A stretch of 22,500 nt of DNA from positions 57,501 to 80,000 of the forward strand of contig RPFO01001745.1 of NCBI GenBank assembly GCA_009746045.1, in the 5' to 3' direction. Source of the stretch: Mesostigma viride. Its lineage: Eukaryota; Streptophyta; Mesostigmatophyceae; Mesostigmatales; Mesostigmataceae. Shown here piece after piece: positions 1 through 12,200 of the stretch. Below the pieces are notes generated by a model. The model did not search any database. It saw only the letters and a list, made by a program, of their open reading frames with translations, and was not told the origin of the DNA. Both the position numbers and the translations under genes were made by a program. How positions within the stretch are numbered: position 1 is the first letter of the stretch; the number at the start of each line of letters is the position of its first letter.

Positions 1-258
1 GCGCTGACGCAGGAACTCAAGATGCTGACATCATGGAGCCACTCAACGTGGCCGGATGTCGACATGGGTACCCCCCTTGAGAAAGTGCGGACCATCCTCA
101 AGGGGCTGAAACCGGGCCATGTGCTGACCCACGTTCAGCTGCAGCAGCTCCAGGCGCTCATCATGGCCGACGACCTGCACAAGCCGCAGTTCCTCGCTAG
201 CATGGAGGCGGGCTCGTCAGGAGGTGTCACGTCAAGGACAGGGAGGGGGCAGATGCAG
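1..258 (+). CDS. PDE gene, exon 1 of window (5' incomplete)
   Basis: The frame is open from base 1 (starting ALTQELK) and ends in phase 0 at CAG|GTACAT. It encodes about 86 residues, including a segment TPLEKVRTILKGLKPG followed by a Gln/Leu-rich helix. Segments of this type commonly lie between a sensor region and the catalytic domain in PDEs. There is no reason to start at the first in-frame ATG (22), because the frame is open upstream of it. The exon joins exon 2 without a codon break. The role of the segment is inferred from its position. Confidence 0.75.
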
Positions 259-3200
259 GTACATATGCGGGCCGGTGCAGGAGCTTAACCCTTAAGTGGG
301 CAAAGGTTAAGTGGGCAGGAGCAGGTACTTGTGGGCAAGTGCAGGTACTTGTGGGCAGTTGCAGGTCCTTGTTGTGGCCAGATGCAGGTACATTTCCCTG
401 GTTTCGTTTGTGTGCAATATGTTGTCACTAGCGCTGGGGGATGACGCTGACCCTCCAGCTTTAGTGTGGACCATCTTGAGTGTGGGCGTATGTGGCCACA
501 GGGGTGTTGAGGGGCAAGAGGAAGAAAATGGAGAGAGGGAGGGAACTGGATGGCGAAACGGCCGGGGTGGGGGGGAGGGGGGGTGGGGGGGGGGGAGGGA
601 GATGAGGGAAGGCGTTGTTGGCCATATGTGAAGACAAGGTTGCGGATGATGCCATCCAGTGATGCGCAAGTATTCCATGCCCCCTGGCACATGAAGCTGG
701 ACCGGCACACGGCAGCAGGAAGCTCGTGGACTTTGAAGGGGGGCGGCAAGGTGGGTATGGTTGAGGGTGAATGTTGGGGCGGTAGGTCACATGTCAATAA
801 GCCCAAACTGACCAGTAATAGCTATTAGCTATTGTTGTCAACATACTAACTATGGTCAGTAACAAAGCGTGCACATGTTGCACCATGTGTAGATGGGTAC
901 CAAGACAAGCAGCCTCACGTTTATATATAACATCTCACCTTGACAATGCACGGTGCTTCACAGATTGACAACGGCAGCTGACATCACATCTAATCACGCC
1001 TGCCCTATCTAACCATCACAAACAAATACACTTCACAGATGGACACGGAAACCAGGAGCTGGATTGATATCCTCGCGGTTGGACACTATCTTGAGTTGAT
1101 GCTTATCAACTCGTTATGATCATCATTATGTCATCTTGTATACTCGACGCGCAGATGGACACAGAAACCGGGAGCTGGCATGATATCTAATAATCACCCC
1201 TGCCCTATCTACTCAACGCTATATTGAAACAACTTCGCAGATGGACACGGAAACCGGGAGCTGGATCGAGATCCTCGCGGTCGGCCGCCGCCGCCCATCC
1301 CTTGACGCGCGTTATCGACCGCCCCAAACGCGCCGTGAGACCCAGTCCCTCGACCTCCGCTACCTTCCGCTGGACGCAGTCGCTGCCTCGCAACACGCAC
1401 GGCCTTCTTCCCAGCTCTCCATCGAGGGCGCCGCAGAGTGGACCTTCGTCTCGCCCAAGCAACCATCCGACGACGCAGGTTTCACGGACGCCGGGGCGAT
1501 CCGGGGTAGCTCAGATATTGGCTTGCTTCGGGGTAGCGCGGATGCCAGTGCTAGCTCGGATGGGAGGGCTAGCTCCAGTGTGAGGGTTACTTCTGATGAG
1601 GGGGCCCGGCCCAGGGCCAGCGGTGACCGGGACCCCAGCAAGCTCACCCGGCCGGCAAGCGCCAGCATCAGGTGGGAGCCCTCGCTCTCCCCCGTGGGGC
1701 CCGAGAGCCCGACGAGCCCCCTGGGCGTGCTTCCTGGGGCGCCGCAAGGCGGAAAGCCCACCACTACCGACACGGCAGTGGCCGCGACATCACATCGCAC
1801 CGAGGCCCATGGTGTTGGTGGCGGCGGTTTTGTTGCCACCATGGGCAAGGCCATCTGCCTCATGCCCCAGCCACTCCCCCCACTGGACGCGCAGGCGGCT
1901 CTGCAGGTGCAGAGCATGGCCTTTGCGGCCACCGTTGTTGCGGGGTCCACCCGGCCGGCCAGCTCAGGCGACGGGCTCCTGGACCTGCCAGGGAGCTATA
2001 GGGCGGGGGCGGGGGGCTCGCCCGACGCGTCCCTCCCAGGGTCCCCCAAGAGGCCCCTGGGGTTTCTCCGGCCTATTTCCTCCTCCAAGTACGAGGCGTA
2101 CACGGGCGTGCGGGGCGGCGGCGGTGACGCCTATGGCGACGCGGGCGGCAGCGGCGGAAGGGGCGGCAACAGCGGCCACTTTGGCGGAGAGTTCGCGGGC
2201 ATGGGTAGCGGTCGTGGTGGGGACATTGCGGCGGGTGGCGTGGCCGGCAAGGGGTGGCACATCCATGGGCTGCGCAAGCTCGGGTCGTGGGAGTTTGACA
2301 CGCTGGCGCTCGCTGAGCTGGCGGGGGACCAGCTGGTCCCGCTCGTGGGCTACTCGCTGTTCCTCCAGCTGGGTTTGATTCAGGAATTTATGCTCCCAGA
2401 GGACAAGTTGATGAACTTCTTGCACCAAGTCTACCGGTACGTGGCTACAGGTGTAAGGGTGCAACACGATATTTCATTTAAACTACTACCTCCTGTGCAG
2501 TGATATATATCTACGAGCCGCACTACGAGCCATAATTAACGGCGCTAGCTGATGAACTTTTTGCCAGATGTGCTGGTACGTGGGCCGCCCATGCAGCACG
2601 CTGGCTCTTTACCTTCGGCCAGCTGCCAGTGTGTGGGGTTCCTAGGCTTCGGGCCACCAGGCTTGCCTTGGCATACCTAGGGTAAGGCACACGCCGCATG
2701 AGCATGCGTTCAACGTTGTGGCCAAGCCTGAGACAACTGTGGTCAAGCCTTTGATGAAACGATAGTGACTCAGCATGCTTAAATGTGTTCAAGATCGCGG
2801 TCCAGCCTTTTGCCAGGGCTGTGTTGTGTCTTCATTAGGCTTGGATGGGCAAGGGTCAGCTTTGCGCGGTGCAGCCTGTTATGAAGGCGCCTTCCTGGCT
2901 CGTAATAATAGTCATAATATCAAATCCCCCCCAAGCATAGTGTTCTCCTCCGCCGTTCTTGACTGGTCTTATTCATGCGTTTTAAACCCTGTACTGCTTT
3001 TATTCGTTCAAGCCGTTCCTTTCTGGTCCTATTCATTGACTTGTAACCCTGCTCTGGTTTTACTCATTCAAGGCATTCCTTGCTTGTCTTATTCAAGTGG
3101 TTCCTTTCTGGTTCTATTCACATTGCGTTTTCAACCCTGCGAACGTGCAAAACTTGTTTATGGGCAACTGCATGCCGTCACTTTGCCATGAGACAGAAAC

Positions 3201-6200
3201 CTTGCTGTTGATGCTTTGGAATATTCCAATAGGGACTACCTGGTCTGTAGAAATAGGGACTACCTAGCTAGTCCGTTCTGCTGGTTAGAGGCATGCCCAG
3301 CAGTAGCAGCTATGCTATGCATTGCCAACAGAGCTATTTAATATGAGTACTATACTGTACTAAGCCTTTATATTCCTATGTACTACGCATGTATGTCCCT
3401 TTCCAAGTAATCGGCTGCCAGTCGCCAGGCTGAGTGTTGTTGTGCATATGCTCTTATTTCGCCTTTTGTGCCGTGACTCGCCAACTCAGAAACCTGCCCA
3501 GTGCTGCCATATGTGCGCCAAGACTGCCGTCTCTTTTGCTGGCCGGTGTTGTTTTCCTAAGGGGACAGGACACCCCTAAAGGGCACTTTTCTGGAAACCA
3601 TACCTATGTGCTAAAAATCCAATGATGATTGGGGACCATAATTAGGATTTTTTTAAAAAATTCCAGCCACTTGGGGGGGGTACTACCCCCAGCAGATGCC
3701 CGTTCTGTGCTAAAAATAGCAAAAGTCGCTATTTTTTTGCCTATTTTCCATAGGAGAGTGGGCAAACATGTTGGGACCATATTGCATATTTCCATATATA
3801 TAGTTCCCCCACATTTAAGAAATTCTACCTAATTTTGAGCACAGAATAATCATGTTTAGACACAACATTTATGGATTTTCCCGCAACAGGGTACTTTTTT
3901 CCACCCAAAAAAAATCACAAACACATGGGATAATGTCATGTCACATATTTTCAAATAAGGTGGGGGGACATGCAGCCCCAAATTTTCAGGACAAGTGCAG
4001 CCCTAGTTGATGGATATTCCTAGGTTGCCACCTGTGACAAAGCTAAGGGAGTTTTAGCTAGTACCACACTAACACCCCTTCATCCATCCAAGCCATGTGA
4101 AAACTGTCAAGCTGCCATCCTTTGCACGTATGGTACCTCCTATGTTCCAGGTTGGACGCCATTCTGACATAAACTGCTCAAGTCACAACCATTCCAAGAC
4201 GGCCACCCACGAAGACGCTACAAAGAGGGCTTAGTTACCATTTGGCCACATTAGCATGATTCTCCTTCTCCATCAAAGACCTCTGCAAACTGACCAAAGC
4301 GCATATTATTAACTCTTGCCCCCGGCCTGACAACAACACTGCTCAAGGTTGGGGGTCAGCGTGACAAGAACTGCTCAGGTTGATAGGTTCAATACATAAC
4401 CACCTGACACAATACATAACCACCTGACACAATACATAACCACCTGACAAGGCACTAAGGAACACTCAGTGAGCAGGTTAACACAATGACACTTCATAGG
4501 ACATCCAGCGTGCACCAAAACCATGCTGAATATGTTTAGAAAGTACAAAGGGGTGGCCATGCACCTCATACGCCTTCATCGCCCCTCGAGCATGGCCAGC
4601 CTTGTATCTATGTGCATAGCAATAACGATGGTAGCACCAACACGCCTGACCAGCATTTTCTATATTTCTCCCAGGTTAGAGTGTAAGATTGATGCCAACC
4701 AAGCCAATCAACACTTGAGCAACACCTCCTAAACTGCCCTACCCGCCATGGGCTTGCAAAAGACAGGGACTATGGAGGGCAAGGAACCAAGTAGGAACAT
4801 GGTATGCATAGTAGCTTGCATGCAGGGCTCCAACCATGTCAACCATGGTTGGCTCAGCACATTGTAGTCTAGTCAGATAATCATAACAAGGGAAAGCTCA
4901 AATAAACTTATAGTGGCAGCTATCTACCATCAGTCACACAGATGCAATATCTCCAACATTATCATCACTATAATACTTCCATCCCTGCACGATAAAATAC
5001 AAAGAAACCGTGGGCGGCCCTTCAGCGCATGAGCGCTGTGATGCCGCTGCGAAGAGAGGGTGAGTCACTCTCACACAACATTGAAGTAGCGTCCATGCGC
5101 ACACTTGCTGTCCGTGTACTGCTACCCATGTGCTTGCCGATCGCAGGGGCATGCACGACCACCCCTACCACAACGCGATCCACATCACCGACGTCTCCGC
5201 GAGTCTTTTCCACATAATTACCGGCAGCGGCGTGGGCGACCACCTGCGCAGCATCGACAAGCTGGCGGCCGTCTGTGCGGCACTGGTTCACGACTACAAG
5301 CACCCGGGTAAGAAATATCGTACCGGTCATTGTAGTTATAATCATACGAGTAGTCAGTTGTGTAGTTATAATCATACGAGTAGTTGTACAGCTAAAATCA
5401 TACTACTACGAGTACAGTCATTCACGCCTTAAGTTGGGTTGGCTTAAGTTGGGTTCACGCCTTAAGTTGGGTCGAATAGGATTTCGGCATTTAAGTTTGA
5501 AGCAGTTCAGAGTAGTATGCTTTAGTATCTTGAATTAGTACAATTTAGTAGAGCCATTCACGCCTTAAGTTGGGTTCACGCCTTAAGTTGGGTTGACCCT
5601 CTACAACCTCCAACCCAACTTAGTGCGTGAATGAGTGTAGGTCGTTGCGAGCAGAGCTGTGTGTGGCGCCTATTCGTAACAATACAAGGCCGCAAGTGCG
5701 AGTATAGCAGTGCTGGTCACTGTAGCTATAGTGATAGGTTGGAATGCTGCAGTGTTGAGTGTGGCCCTCCTTCATAGCTACGAGTGCGCGGGGGAGCAGT
5801 GCTGGTGTCAAGCAGTATAGCACAAGTTTGTTGGACTCCTACGAAAATACGTTTCCTCCATAGCTTGGTTTTTGACGCTATATACTCTCAGGCCTGCCTA
5901 CTCCACTGCAGAACTAGGGACTGTGTAATTACCAGCACCTACCAGTTTGTGAAGTTTGTAGCAGGGTTTTGAACTTTGTATGTTCTGCGTGTGTTCTTAC
6001 TCTGCTTTGTTTCACCTTCCCTGCAACAGGCGTCAACAATGATTTCCTGACCCGGACGCGCGAGGACCTGGCCACTATTTATAATGACCAGTCGCCGCTG
6101 GAAAACTTTCACCTGGCAGAGGCATTCCATTTGCTGTACAGCAACGAGCACTGCAACTTCCTGGAGGTGGGTGTTTGCGAGCACTTGCCAGCATTTGCTA

Positions 6201-9200
6201 GTATCGCCTTTTATCTGCGGTACAGCAACGAGCAGTGCTTGCTAGCATTTGGTAGCACCGGCTAGTATTATTCTCCATAATAATTTAGCGGATGGTATTA
6301 GTATCGCCCTCAGTATACAGCAACGAGCTGAGCAACGTTTTCAGCTGAGAGGTAGCCAGGCCACATATGTGCAAGATCAGAGGGGTCTGAGAAGATATGC
6401 CCCAAGGCCGGAGAGTCCCCATTCCCCCCCCCCATGCCCCACCCCCGCACCCCCCGGGCTGAGAGGACAAGTGGGGCTAGGTGGCTTGAGAACACTGGAG
6501 TGATCTATTGCTACGCTGAATGTAATGAAGAAATAAAGTAAATGTTAATAGTGAAGCATGTTCAGTATGCGCGATCATAATATATAAAGTGGATATTAAT
6601 AGTGAAGCATGTTCAGTATAGTTGATCATATTTGTACTTGCCTTAGATATCTACCTTGGCACCTTGTAATTCCCACGTTTTCCATTTACTGACAATGGGG
6701 ATGACTTTGTTTGGATGTATGCAAACGTCTGTAGCTATACCTGCTACAAAGTCATGATTAAATGGAAACGTTATCACCAGGATTGCACTTTCTGGGTTTA
6801 CACGACATATTAATGCAGGCATCGGGCCAGTCCTCGAGCTGCTGTCCATAGCTCATTTCTGCACTAACACTACCAGAACTTGTTTTCTATTTAGGTGTGG
6901 CCAGCACCACGCCTTGTAAAAGAACGCTCAAATAATAGGGTAAACAGCCCATGGTGCTTGCTTGGTATTCGATGATGACTGCGCTGGCTTCAGCAAACAA
7001 CAACTACAGATGGCAGACGTAGTAGATAACCACGAGATCTACCTACTTTCATGACTACAATGGTAACCTAAGTTTTAGTTAAGTTCCAGACAACGATTGC
7101 CGGCCGCTATGCTATCCTCTCATGGTTGTCCCTGTACAAGCTGCTGAGCGATGCGGATTTGACGAATCATTTCTTGGGAAGGTTTACACAAGATTAACTT
7201 GTTTGGTTTTGTGTCATCTCTTGTGCCCGCAGGTGCTAATAGCACGCATGTCAACTGATCCTGTACTAGTACTAGTATATGTTTCAACGGGGGTGTATAT
7301 GTCTCGATCTCTTTTTCATCTCTTAATTGTGCCCGCAGGTGCCAATATATCTAGACGTGCGGTGATCGTGTTTTGGTATGTGGTTCATCGGGGGTGTTTT
7401 CATCCCTTCTTTTCATCTATTTTCTCCATGTAGGTGCTGAGCGACGGGGACTTCACGGAATTGCGACACATCGTCATCGACATGGTGCTGGCATCCGACC
7501 TCAAGCGCCACTTTGTCTTTCTCGATCAGCTCAAGGCGCGGATCTCCCAGAACACGCCCTGGGACGCCAGCAAGGACTCGGACCGGATGCTGCTCCTGCA
7601 GCTCAGCCTCAAGGTGGCCGACATCGGGTACGTCTGCCAGGGTTATTAGTAGATGGTGTGCCTAGCCGGCATCCGGTGAGCCAAAAGATACTTAACAAAT
7701 GGTTGCTGTAGAATAGATAGGCAGCGACAGAATACACATAACTGACACATGACGCACTGGCCTTCGGAACCAGCCCCCCGGCGATAGCTTGTTCTACCCT
7801 CAATGTGCTGTGTGTGTGTTTGCTGTGCTCAACTTGGTCAACCTCAACCTTATGTCGATGACTAACCTTCCTCTTACAGGCTTGTGGCCGCGCTCCTAAT
7901 GTGCTCACCGTCATTGACATGCCGCAGTCATTTCTCTAATGCTAGTCGTTGCTCTAATGCTAGGCACCTTCGCCACCTGTGCCAACGCGCGCCTGAGCTA
8001 ATTCGCGGTGGGACTGGACTGCACAGCTCCATTCATAATAATAGAATTTCTTCATTGATCGGTTGTGTGATGGATTTGCAGGCATTCTGCCAAGCCGCTG
8101 CCCATCCACCGTGAGTGGTCGCAGCGTGTGACCGAGGAGTTCTACCGACAAGGAGGTGAGCGCTGCAGACGGCATCTCTACTTGAGTGCTTTTGTAATCA
8201 TTCAAATGGTAGTACCGTGTGACCGCGGAGTTTTCTGATAACAAGGAGGTGAGAACTGAAGCCTTCACGGCTTAATCTATTTTTCAAAAGCTACTAGTAA
8301 GCAGACGTACCTTGCTACCATGGAGTTCTACAAACAAAAGGTCTTACTACAGGCTGCTTTGCTTCGGCTATCGTTGTAGTTGTTCGTCATGGTCACAAGG
8401 GAGCGCGGAGGTTTGCAAGAAAGGGGGTAAAATCACAGTCTGAATTATGTTGCTTATTTAAGTGTTGTGGTTTTGCTATGTGTTCCTGCTGATTGACCGA
8501 GTAGGTTGCATGTCTGCACCAGCTATCCGAACCTGTCAACGACCCTTGGGTCTAGTCCCAGCTAATCAGTGCTCACGTCGCTATGCCATCTGTGCTTACG
8601 ATTTTTACTTCTTTTCCCGCATGAGTCAGTGGGCGTCTACCCTCCCGCACCACGTCAAGTGCTAAGTGGACAAGAAACACTTACTACGGCTAAACTGCGT
8701 AGATAACTTTTGACAGGCGTAGCGTGGCTCCTGCTCCTGCTGTTGCTTTGGATGTTGGCAATCCCACCATTGTTACTTTCATTTGTGGGGTTGTGGGATC
8801 GCGTGCTTGCTGTTGCCTCACAGACCGTGAGAGGGCTGCCCAGCTGGCCGTGTCTCCGTTCATGGACCGCTTCAGCAACAACGTGCCCAAGTCGCAGGTA
8901 CGCCTCCAGCCATTACCTGTTGGATCCCTATGTTCTAGTATTGATTGGACCTGGCATTCTTGTTGCCCCTTCATAGACATGACCTGTTGGATCCCTATGT
9001 TCTAGTATTGATTGGACCTGGCATTCTTGTTGCCCCTTCATAGACATTACCTGTTGGATCCCTATGTTCTAGTATTGATTAGACCTGGCATTCTTGTTGC
9101 CCCTTCATAGACATGACCTGTTGCATCCCTATGTTCTAGTATTGATTGGACCTGGCATTCTTGTTGCCCCTTCATAGACATGACCTGTTGGATCCCTATG

Positions 9201-12200
9201 TTCTAGTATTGATTGGACCTGGCATTCTTGTTGCCCCTTCATAGACATTACCTGCTGGATCCCTATGTTCTAGTATTGATTAGACCTGGCATTCTTGTTG
9301 CCCCTTCATAGACATTAGCTGTTGGATCCCTATGTTCTAGTATTGATTGGACCTGGCATCCTTGTTGCCCCTTCATAGACATTACCTGTTGGATCCCTAT
9401 GTTCTAGTATTGATTAGACCTGGCATTCTTGTTGCCCCTTCATAGACCACTGCAGCAAAACCGTGCCCAAGTCACAAGCGTGCCCCACATTATTATTTAA
9501 GGCGCAAAAGTAACACTTGAGATTATCCACCATGTCCCCATTAATAAAAAATTTGGCCATTTTTTTCTAAATGGTAGACCGGCACACAAGAATGGCATGA
9601 CCAAGCTGCAGGTGTCTTGTGTGTGTGTGGTTCAGCCCCCACATTGCTTGGCCATCGCACACAAGCCAAGGATTCGGCATTTACATTGTGCCTGCGTTGT
9701 TTGCAAACACCATGCAACCGAACCTACCGTTGGCTGAGTTTGAATGTCCTTCAAGCTCTCATCGTGCGTCATAGTCAGGTCCCTACATAAGCATTTTTCA
9801 TAGTCAGCTTCCTTCATAAGCATTTGTCATAGTCAGCTTCCTTCATAATCATCTGTCATAGTCAGCTTCCTTCACGGTATCCTCGTTTTAGTCCTCTGAT
9901 CCTTCTAGTATGGACATGGACAAACTAGTTTGCAACAGGAAAATCAGAAACAGCAGCGCACAATAACTATACGCTCATGTGGCTGCTCGAAAAATATTTG
10001 TCAATAGTGTTCCGGTACATGCGCGTGCTCCCCGTTTTGCTTCATGCTACCTGCCCTCCTGATTCACTCTGCTTTTCCCCCTTAATTGTTCTGCTCTGCT
10101 TTCCCCTCCTGTTTCACTCCTTGTTTACCTCTCTGCGCCACCATGTGCGGATTTGGACCCCTAACCATGTGGCTGACCCTTTTATATGACTTGACCTCTC
10201 GTGTGGCTCGGTCCTCCTGCTCCGGCATTGATCGGCTTGTCTCCTCAACGGTGACCTTGCGCGTTGCCTGGTCAACGGTAACATGGCCACCAATGGATCG
10301 GTGGTGCTGCCTGCCACAACCTGCCTCGATCCTGGGGCCTTCCTGCTACTGCACAGCTTGGTGAGTCTCTGGTCATCAAATGTTTATGCTGCAGCATTTC
10401 GCGGGCTGTGCATCGGGGGACTGTCAGTTGCAGGAAATAGAGCGGTGAAGTGAATACATTATAGGTTCCTGTCTTTTCAAAATATTGGCGCTAATACTAT
10501 CACCTGGTCTTTTTTCTACTACTAGTAATAATATTACTAATAATACGATCATTTTATATTAGTACTCTTAGTAATAATAATAGTAGCACCGTGCAAGTGT
10601 CATCCTGTTCTGTCCGATCCCGCCATGGACTGCTTGGAAGTGTGTGATTAAGTGGCTTCTACCTATTTGTGATACTAGGCATTTGCGTGCACAGGTACTG
10701 AGTCTTACTAGGCCTTTGTGTGCACAGGTAAAAGCCCTCGAACATGAGAGGGGAAATAGTGGAAACGTCCTCATTGACGAGGCATCTATAGCCAGTTTAG
10801 TCAATAACTAATCTTCTAACATCAGAGGGAAATAACGTAAGCGTTAGGGGTGTCATTGACGAGGCATCTAGCCACTTTAGTCAATAACTACGTCTAGCTC
10901 ATTACTACGGCTTCCACAACGTCGTTCCACCAGTCATGCTAGATGGTTTGTGAGCGCTGACCATTTGCATGCCATGAATTGTTGCTGCCCCACATGCGAT
11001 GGATGTCTCATGCAGGTTTCTTCCAATTTTTCGCCATGCCCCTATTCGAAGCATTGGTCAAGGTGAGTGGCTGGCATGCATACTGCGGATGTCTCTAAAG
11101 CACACACGCGCGCGCACGCACACACACACACACACACACTGCACGCACTGCACACACTGCACACACTGCACACACTGCACACACTGCACACACTGCACAC
11201 ACTGCACACACTGCACACACTGCACACACTGCACACACTGCACACACTGCACACACTGCACACACTGCACACACTGCACACACTGCACACACTGCACACA
11301 CTGCACACACTGCACACACTGCACACACTGCACACCACCAGGCTGGGTATTGGTAGCCTCAGAAGGCAGCCAGTGCAGTACACTTTGACTGAATGATTGC
11401 TGGCATTTCCACATTTGCGTTTGCAAGGTTTGATGTATGTAAGAATAAGGTGGCCGTGTCTAGTAGGGTTTTGGTTATGTAGTTACAAGCACCCCGCGGG
11501 CACCAAACGGGTCTCGCACAAATTTCAACACAATGTCTGGGCTTACCTCGCAAATTGCTATTGAACCCTCAATGTGGTTTAGTTAATCACGCGAATGCAA
11601 ACGAATCTATGTGCAAAAGGGAAATGAAAAATCGCTTGTAGTAGTACATTCATTGAAAATAATTAGTTTCAGGAATGAGACAGCCTACATCATCAGATGG
11701 CAAAACATGCAGGAGCAAGCGGATTGTAATCATCAGCCAATACAACAAACAGCTGCAGGCAGCTAACAGTCTGCCGGCCCGCCAGAGGGCCCGAGGACAT
11801 TGAAACTGACTCGGCCACGAGATAAGTCGGCCCAGATGCAGCAAACGACAAGCTCGTTTCCATATGGGTGAGTGAAAGTGGCAGAATCTGCCAACAATAC
11901 CGATGCTGCCAGTACAATGGCCCTGCATTTTTGTACCTGGTGAGCTCCTGCTCATTCTATACTGACAGCAAATGGCTCCAGAGGGGGGCCGTCCAGCCGG
12001 CTGCAGGCAGTAATCTTGACAGGCAGCATTCTGGCGCCTGTAACCAGGTAGTGTATGGCTGGTGTAGTGACTCCTGCGACTGTCCTACTTTTTTTTTTTT
12101 GCTTTTGGAGTAAGGTAAACACCTGGGTTAGTAGAATGTAGTAATAACTGTGTAAGTGGCACGGCGCATGTAGTCATGGCGTTGGTGCTATTGTGTTGCA

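Larger units (their letters stand above)
259..1240 (+). other. Intron 1 of the PDE gene
   Basis: This 982-base GT-AG intron contains copies of the exon 1 donor (312-393), a G-rich run (563-600) and two decoy copies of the exon 2 beginning (1036-1082 and 1152-1187). The stretch 400-960 otherwise shows no coding sequence I can support; its open frames are low complexity. Confidence 0.75.
2437..5146 (+). other. Intron 2 of the PDE gene
   Basis: This 2.7-kb GT-AG intron holds an echo of its own donor (2550-2587), 60-bp repeats (2955-3141), a short hairpin AAAAATAGC/GCTATTTTT near 3713-3738, and a 20-bp triplet repeat (4391-4450). I see no coding sequence in 3200-5100. The AT-rich part at 3600-3960 could be old transposon sequence, but I recognise no family. 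Confidence 0.7.
5308..6029 (+). other. Intron 3 of the PDE gene
   Basis: This 722-base GT-AG intron is dominated by short direct and inverted repeats (5331-5634). The part 5640-6029 shows no gene. Confidence 0.8.
6167..7433 (+). other. Intron 4 of the PDE gene
   Basis: This 1267-base GT-AG intron has echoes of the exon 4 end near its 5' side, a 52-bp tandem duplication (6536-6630), a long hairpin (6676-6770), and echoes of the exon 5 beginning near its 3' side. I see no gene in it. Confidence 0.8.
8898..11015 (+). other. Intron 7 of the PDE gene
   Basis: About 2.1 kb between the exon 7 donor and the exon 8 acceptor. It contains the 67-bp minisatellite (8911-9450), an exon 7 echo (9451-9480), 29-bp repeats (9769-9872) and duplications of 33 and 77 bp (10675-10895). 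A microexon may be hidden here, because exons 7 and 8 do not join in phase. I see no other gene. Confidence 0.65.

Noticed and set aside
1360-2467. Minus-strand and alternative-frame open frames opposite exon 2
   Set aside because: They are shadows of a GC-rich exon. Only the + frame from 1241 leads into the PDE domain with matching splice phases.
7880-7960. Alternative exon after the acceptor at 7880
   Set aside because: Its continuation (LVAALLMCSP) does not match the family, whereas the acceptor at 8081 gives HSAKP in the right phase.
8911-9450. CRISPR-like direct repeats
   Set aside because: The units are contiguous with no spacers and lie in a eukaryotic intron; this is a minisatellite.
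10999-11426. Long open frames on both strands made of HTL, HCT, VCS or VQC repeats
   Set aside because: They are translations of the 9-bp CACACTGCA array inside an intron and have no non-repeat domain.
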